Positions 58,376-64,000 of a stretch of DNA of 64,000 bases are shown in pieces (positions within the stretch are counted from its first letter, which is position 1; the number at the start of each line of letters is the position of its first letter). The position numbers and the translations under genes are program-made. The notes beneath the pieces are model-generated. The model did not search any database, had not been told where the DNA came from, and saw only the letters and a program-made list of their open reading frames with translations. The DNA comes from Erpobdella octoculata (Eukaryota; Annelida; Clitellata; Hirudinida; Erpobdellidae): NCBI GenBank assembly GCA_963978895.1, contig OZ022238.1, forward strand, positions 12,359,418 through 12,423,417, read 5' to 3'.

Positions 58376-58388
58376 TTATATATATATT
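58293..58388. repeat. (TA)n microsatellite
   Basis: A further TA array, with TGTATA and TTTATA interruptions at its right end. Confidence 0.95.
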
Positions 58389-58926
58389 ATAAGTAATTTT
58401 TTATAGAAGAAAAGATATACCTAGTTTTGTATTTAGTATTCAAAGAGTATTTCAAAATATAACCGAAGTGTTTTTATTCATTTTCAGTTGTACTTAATAT
58501 TTGTTTCTTGTAAACATTATTTATAACTGTCCTCCATACGGATAGCCAGGGAATTGGCAAGCCATGTGCTTCTTTTTTAAGAGGCGCCTTGAAACAAATA
58601 AATAGCACGAAAATAATCGTACGCCTACGAACCGATTTTATTTCATATTGCACAGGAATCCTTATTAAGATTTAAAATTTTTTTATTACAAATGTTGTTT
58701 TATTACAGTAATAATGATACAAATTAAATGTTGTTCAGTTTTTATGACAGATATTTTTATTTGTAGAAATCGAAACCGAGTCATTTGCCCTTTATGAGTT
58801 TGATCACACCATTTAGCCGACTCATACATTTGTTCAGCGTTTCCATGAAGCAATGCACAGCAAGCTTGTTGCGAGTTTAGAAATAATAAAACTACATCTT
58901 TCATCAATTGACAGTTCTTATTCAAC

Positions 58927-61900
58927 ATGTCTGACGAAACCGGAAGTGGCGATGACGAGAGAAAGGCTTCTGTGTCCGGCTTGGCAGGAGCGACATCGAG
59001 CGACAACGCCGCCAACCTGAAGAACATGAAGTGCATCACACTGACTGGCTTCGGTGGAATCAGGATGGTCAAAGTTCAACAGAGGCAGGAACCTAAGCCT
59101 GTCAAAGGCGAGGTGCTCGTCAGAATAAAGACTTGGTGAGTGTGTGTATGCGTGTGTGTGTAAAAGGGTGTGTAATAGTGTGTATGCATATGTGTATGCA
59201 TGGATGTGTGATTTATGAGCGGAGGGAGATTTATTTAAATGACGTATTTTAATAATTATACATTTAACATCAATTTTTTGAGGGATGACATTCTATTATT
59301 TATTGGAAAACATATCCGAACTTGAGGTTATAATATTTATGCTAACTGAAATGCTTTAAAAGTATATTATACCATATAATAAGTAGGGTAATGTAATTAT
59401 GTAGCAAAAGTTTGTATTTATTTTTTAGTGGACTGAACTTCATGGACTTGATGGTGCGCCAAGGGGTCATAGACAACCCTCCAAAGACCCCGTTCATCAT
59501 GGGCTTTGAATGCTCCGGCGAAGTTGAAGCTTTGGGCGATGACGTCACCGGCTTTGCGGTAGGACTTTTATGTTAAAAGATATTTAACACGTTTTAAATT
59601 AACAATATTGATCGAAGAGATATTGTCCAGGTCAATATTGTCCGGGAGAATAATGTCCAGGGGAATATTGTTAGGGGGATTATTGTCCTGATACCTTAAA
59701 TTTTATCAGTTTTACCAAATTTTTTAATAATAACAAAGAAAACGCATATGTTTAAAAATTTTGTCGCAACCTTTTTATTACGCTTTTACTCACTGTTACT
59801 TACCTTGACTTCCCTTTTTCTCTGTGCAGGAGCGTCATTTCTGCAAAACTTTAGGGGGGAAGCAAAAAATGTATGAAACCTACAGATTCCAAAATTTTAT
59901 CTTTGTACTGCTATACTTTACCTCCCAAAATAAAAAATAGCTGATAACTGGGGGAAGTTGTAGATACTATATCAAAAAAATTTCAAAACCTTAAACACTT
60001 TTTCTCCCAAAACTGATGACCAAAAAAAGGTAAGTTTTAGCCAGTGGTGGATTTATTGGGACTAGAGGCCAATGAATGAAATCCCGTTTCAAAATTTGTT
60101 ATCAAATTAAATCTTTGCTGTGTGGATACAATTTTTTCAGGTTGCACCGAGGAAGTGGAAAAATACAGTATGCAAAAGTTTACAAATATTTTAAAGTTTA
60201 TAAATAATCAGTAAACTGAAATTATACAATACATACTACCTATTTTCTAATGAGTGTCACTCCCCCGGTTCCCAAAATGTTTAATCAAGTTTTGATGCTG
60301 CTCTTCTGAAAAAAGAAAAAAAATTATACACTTATTTCTCAGAAACACTGATGAATGGGAGGGTGTAGTCACAGCTAAAATCTTCTTCAAAAACTTCTTA
60401 AAAAACTTTAAGGCTATTTTTTTCAAAACAATTAATAAAAATTCAAAAATCCTTGGGGGGAAGCTATTGTTTTTCTTGTCCCCTGCCCCCAAAATGACGC
60501 TTTAGTCTCTGTGGTAAAATTTTAAAATTGATTTTTTAACAACTTTTAGATTACTTAGAACTTTGAAAATTTCAGCATAGACTTTAGCCACCTACAAAAA
60601 CAATATTCAATTATTACTAACGCGATTTAATCATTATGTGAAACAATTTCAATATTTATTTTGTAGCAGCTTTAAAATTACTCAATAGATGGCGCATGCT
60701 TCAATTAAATTTTTTTAAGTTATCTTGACTATGTCTAAAACTTAATAAAATTGTAACTCAAGTATTACCATAAACAATGGTAAAACTATGATTGTATTTA
60801 GAAATCGATTTGCAGAATGTATAAATAGTAAAGTGTGTTTCTTGCTTGGACTTGTTGCCATCTTTTAGATCGGTGACAGAGTTATTGCTGTGACTGACTA
60901 CAAGGCCTGGGCCGAAGCTGTCTGCGTGCCCGAGTCGTTCGTCTACAAAATGCCGACAGGAATGACTTTCGAGGATGCTGCGGCAATCTTTTTCAATTAC
61001 GTCACTGCCTACATTCTCCTGTTTGATGTGGGCAACATGAAAGCCAACCAGTCAGTGCTCGTTCATTCGGCTGGTGGTGGAGTAGTAAGTGTTTTTCCTT
61101 TAGATGTGCTAATTTGAAATAAACAGATTTTAAAGTAATCAATCAGCTTACTTACAACTTAAAAAAAATAGCAAATTCTGCAAAATTACACCAGCCCAAT
61201 TTATTGTATCAAAATCAAGCACTATCGTCATCATAATTATCATCTATTTGTTCACCAGGGCGTAGCACTTTCTCAACTGAGCAGGACAGTCGAGGGTTCT
61301 GTCTTGTTTGGAACAGCATCTCAATGCAAACACGATTCCATCAAAGGAATGTTTGATCATCTTTTTGACCACACTGTTGATTACGTGCAAGAAATAAAAA
61401 AGTACGTCTGAATACTGATATCATAAACAAATCCTATGCATATATTTATTTTCTCAAGTTACTTGAGCAGCGAAGGCAAACTCTTCAAAAGTTATTTTTA
61501 TAACGTTTTTGTGAGGTCCCAGATTATAAAATTTTTGAAATTTGTAGAACAGTTCTGAAAGAACTATAATTTTGATTTAGGAAATATCATGCTGATAGCA
61601 GGGAGAACCGGGTGCTTTTATATGAACGATCTATTTTAAAGCTACCACACGCTTTTGCTACAAGATTTTAAGTTGTGTCATACTGCTGATTAACTTACTC
61701 ATCTATTCTCAAAAAAGTAATAATTTGCAGAATGGCTTCAAACACTAACTGTTCCACATTCAATTTTCCAAGTTTTTTAAACCAAATTGAATATTTGGTT
61801 CTTGGGTTTCATTTTTATATATAAAAATTACTTCAACATGGGCTATTTGTTTTATGAACAAAACTAAAGACTACTTGTTATATTATTTTCATATTATTTT

Positions 61901-63673
61901 CCTTATATCGTTTTCTTACTCATTTAGCATGTAGCTCAGCATACTCAAGCCTATAACATAACACAGTTTACAGTTATATACGGTTAACTTTCAAGTTCAA
62001 TTTTTTTTTCACTCGATAGGTCTGCAACATAATGTAGAAATACAATAAATTAGGCAATGCCAGCGGTATGCCATTACCATGCCGGCGGTATGCCATTCCA
62101 AGCGGTGGAAGCCCCGACATTGAAAGCATCAAGACTTTTTGTAATTTCAATGCCTTGGATGATAACTATGTTTAAACAAGTAAAGATAAAAATAAATTTA
62201 AAAAAATGCTTTCATTTGCTTATTTATCTGAGTCAACGAACTAAAATTTTTGAATCTAAAACAACCATTACGCTCAATCTTGTACATTGTTTATTTTTTT
62301 CATATGAAATCAAAATTCATAAATTCAACTCGATGTATGGATTAGTTGTTATCTAAAACACTTCATTCATGTATTGTTATCAAGAATACAGCTATTCTGA
62401 AAGTTTCAAAGCTCTACGTAGATGAATATTAGTCGAATTTGCGTTTACCTGTAACTGTCAACTTGAAATTCAAATTTTTGTTATCCTAACAAAATCCTAA
62501 TATCTAGTTACTCTAACCCATACCCTAACCCATATAAAATTGAATTTGATTAATTTTAATTAATTTAAGGCCTAATTCATTTCTGAAACATTCATTTCAT
62601 GTATAGTCATCTAGAATAAAGCTTTCCTGAAAGTTTTAGAGCTCTAGGTGGTCGAAAATTGGGTGAATTTTTGTTTCTAAGATTTGATCACAACAGACAG
62701 ACAAACAAACAAACAAACAAACAAACAAACAAACAGAAAAACGACTGAATGTAAATAAAAGCATTTAAAAAACATTATAAAAATAATTTTTTATTAAATT
62801 TCACATTCAATAAAATCTTGTTTACAAATTTGCCAAATAGCTGAAAAAATTGACTGTTTCCAAAATTATCTCCTTTGAACAAGACTATAGTTTTTATTAT
62901 GCGTGTAACTAAATGGCAGTTTTACTATATTGTATTGTAATCAGGGTTTAAAGTTCATCATGAGATTAGTGGGCTTCCAATGATTAACTGTTTGTCCTTG
63001 ATAACCCAGTAATATGCCAACAGGGTAAGTCCAGACGGAGTAGACATTGTACTGGACAGTCTCTGTGGCGAGGACACCAACAAAGGAATCTCCATTCTTA
63101 AACCACTGGGAAAATACGTCTTGTATGGTAAGTCGATAATATTTATTAAAAGGTTTTTTTAATAATCGAACTATTTTTGAACTTTTTCAATTTTATTAAA
63201 ATTATTAAAAAATTGAGTTTTTGTTTCATGAATCCAATAACATAAAACAATAAAAAAATTGTATTGTTTATTTTTAATTTCAGGCTCGTCTAACGTAGTC
63301 ACTGGCGAAACAAAGAGTTTTTTCAGTTTTGCAAAATCAGTTAGTTCTAGATCATTGCTTTAGAATATAAAAAGAAAACGTTTCAAATTTTTGTTGGATG
63401 ACTTGACGTATAGTCAAGTAAACTTTAAAAAATTAATCATTTCATCTCTTCTTTCACTTATAATTATGTCTGTGGTAGTGGTGGCAGATGGATAAGATCA
63501 GTCCGATCAGACTGCACGATGAAAACAAGTCCATCTCCGGTTTCAACTTGAGGCAGCTGATGTTCAAGCACGCTGGTGCTGATCACGTCAGAGAAGTTTT
63601 AGATAAAATATTTGTCCTCTACAACAAGGGCAAGGTCAAGCCCATTCTTGACTCAGTGTGGGCTTTTGAAGAC
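58927..63673 (+). CDS. VAT1L: VAT1-like protein (VAT1L), 3' end beyond window
   Basis: Exons: 58927-59135, 59429-59558, 60869-61084, 61259-61401, 63024-63127, 63284-63339 and 63479-63673, in one frame (351 codons so far). It ends at donor GAC|GTTAGT, so at least one more exon lies to the right. The protein belongs to the zinc-free quinone-oxidoreductase branch of medium-chain dehydrogenases, related to the synaptic-vesicle protein VAT-1; NADPH binding is expected, the substrate is not established. Motifs: CGLNFMDLMVRQGVIDNPPK, FECSGEVEALGDDV, IGDRV, AAIFFNYVTAYILLFDVGN, nucleotide-binding HSAGGGVGVALSQL, VDIVLDSLCGEDTNKG, then TGETKSFFSFAKSWWQ and KPILDSVWAFED. These favour VAT1L over VAT1. 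The start follows AAC, and a Ser/Asp-rich 30-residue leader precedes the catalytic fold. Exon 7 starts at TGGTGGCAG, not at the later ATG. Confidence 0.93.
59827..60505. mobile_element. hAT-like element in VAT1L intron 2
   Basis: The ends are CAGGAGCGTCATTT and, inward from the right, CTAAAGCGTCATTT. They are flanked by a perfect 8-bp duplication TCTCTGTG (59819-59826 and 60506-60513). G-rich runs lie inside both ends. A phrase CAGTGGTGGATTTATTGGG near 60043 looks like another hAT end and may be a nested insertion. No transposase frame. Confidence 0.8.
61402..63023 (+). other. VAT1L intron 4 with dispersed repeat
   Basis: Non-coding. From 62520 to 62775 it contains the (AAAC)n-cored repeat that matches 4605-4835 in the opposite orientation. 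The frame at 62057-62356 shows no family features. Confidence 0.55.
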
Positions 63674-64000
63674 GTTAGTAGTTCCTTATACATTACAATG
63701 ATTCATCTAATTGAAAAGGTAATAAAAAAATGTTCCCATGATCCAATCAAATTTTTAAGCAAATGTTCAACTAAAATTGGCTATTTTGTGATTTTATTTA
63801 TTATTTATGCTGATGGTTTGTCCGTTGACGTATGAATAAGATAAGCACAACCACTGTTAATTTAATACACAAATAATCTAATTTTTTGTTCAAAATTGTT
63901 TATTTAAAAATTGCTTTTGCCATACTAAAATAAATTACACTTTGGTCTACTTAAATTTAAAATTGATGAATAGTCGAAAAGTACTAGTAAGTTATATCTT
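63674..64000 (+). other. VAT1L intron, right edge of window
   Basis: Sequence after the donor at 63674. The frame running on to 63835 is intron read-through. No further exon appears before the window ends. Confidence 0.6.

Overview
This is an A+T-rich animal (metazoan) genome window. The genes are split by GT-AG introns, there are no operons, and most of the space is repeats: (TA)n, (CT)n, (ATT)n and (GAT)n microsatellites, minisatellites, tRNA-derived SINEs, Helitrons, hAT transposons, LINE fragments and Ty3/Gypsy elements. The gene set (RN-tre, pantothenate kinase, AP-1 sigma, VAT1-like, a fibrinogen-related gene) fits an invertebrate. I cannot name the phylum from the sequence.

Layout, left to right. 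1-5.4 kb holds repeats: a hAT element at 1209-2080 and a 1.5-kb non-autonomous Helitron at 2470-4004, set between (TA)n tracts. 5.4-7.2 kb, + strand: a four-exon partial gene joining an FN2-like module to a fibrinogen C-terminal domain. 7.7-8.3 kb: a decayed Gag remnant. 9.0-13.8 kb: a young Ty3/Gypsy element with a long intact pol but a SAP-domain acidic first ORF, no visible protease and a duplicated 3'-end/polypurine block in its middle. 14.7-16.4 kb: pieces of an autonomous Helitron (helicase and Rep-region fragments, minus strand). 17.4-22.8 kb, + strand: a thirteen-exon RN-tre/USP6NL-type Rab GAP gene, reconstructed in frame (581 aa). 27.5-31.5 kb, minus strand: a complete seven-exon pantothenate kinase (436 aa), convergent with RN-tre. 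32-36.6 kb: hAT elements and a LINE reverse-transcriptase fragment split by a hAT MITE. 37.2-42.1 kb, minus strand: a complete AP-1 sigma gene (158 aa). 42.4-58.9 kb has no recognisable gene; it holds simple repeats, hAT elements, an inverted copy of the 1.5-kb Helitron, and SINE-like sequences. 58.9-63.7 kb, + strand: a VAT1L gene whose last exon(s) lie past the right edge.

The host genes have unrelated housekeeping or trafficking roles: Rab inactivation in endocytosis, CoA synthesis, clathrin-adaptor assembly at the trans-Golgi/endosome, and a zinc-free quinone-oxidoreductase-like membrane protein. Nothing indicates that they form a functional cluster. The most unusual signals are (i) two successive RN-tre introns that begin with minisatellites built from the upstream exon end plus its splice donor, so each unit regenerates a candidate 5' splice site, and (ii) the chimeric, protease-less Gypsy element with a SAP-domain ORF. 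Exon boundaries were read by eye from splice signals, reading-frame continuity and family resemblance; none was checked with transcripts.
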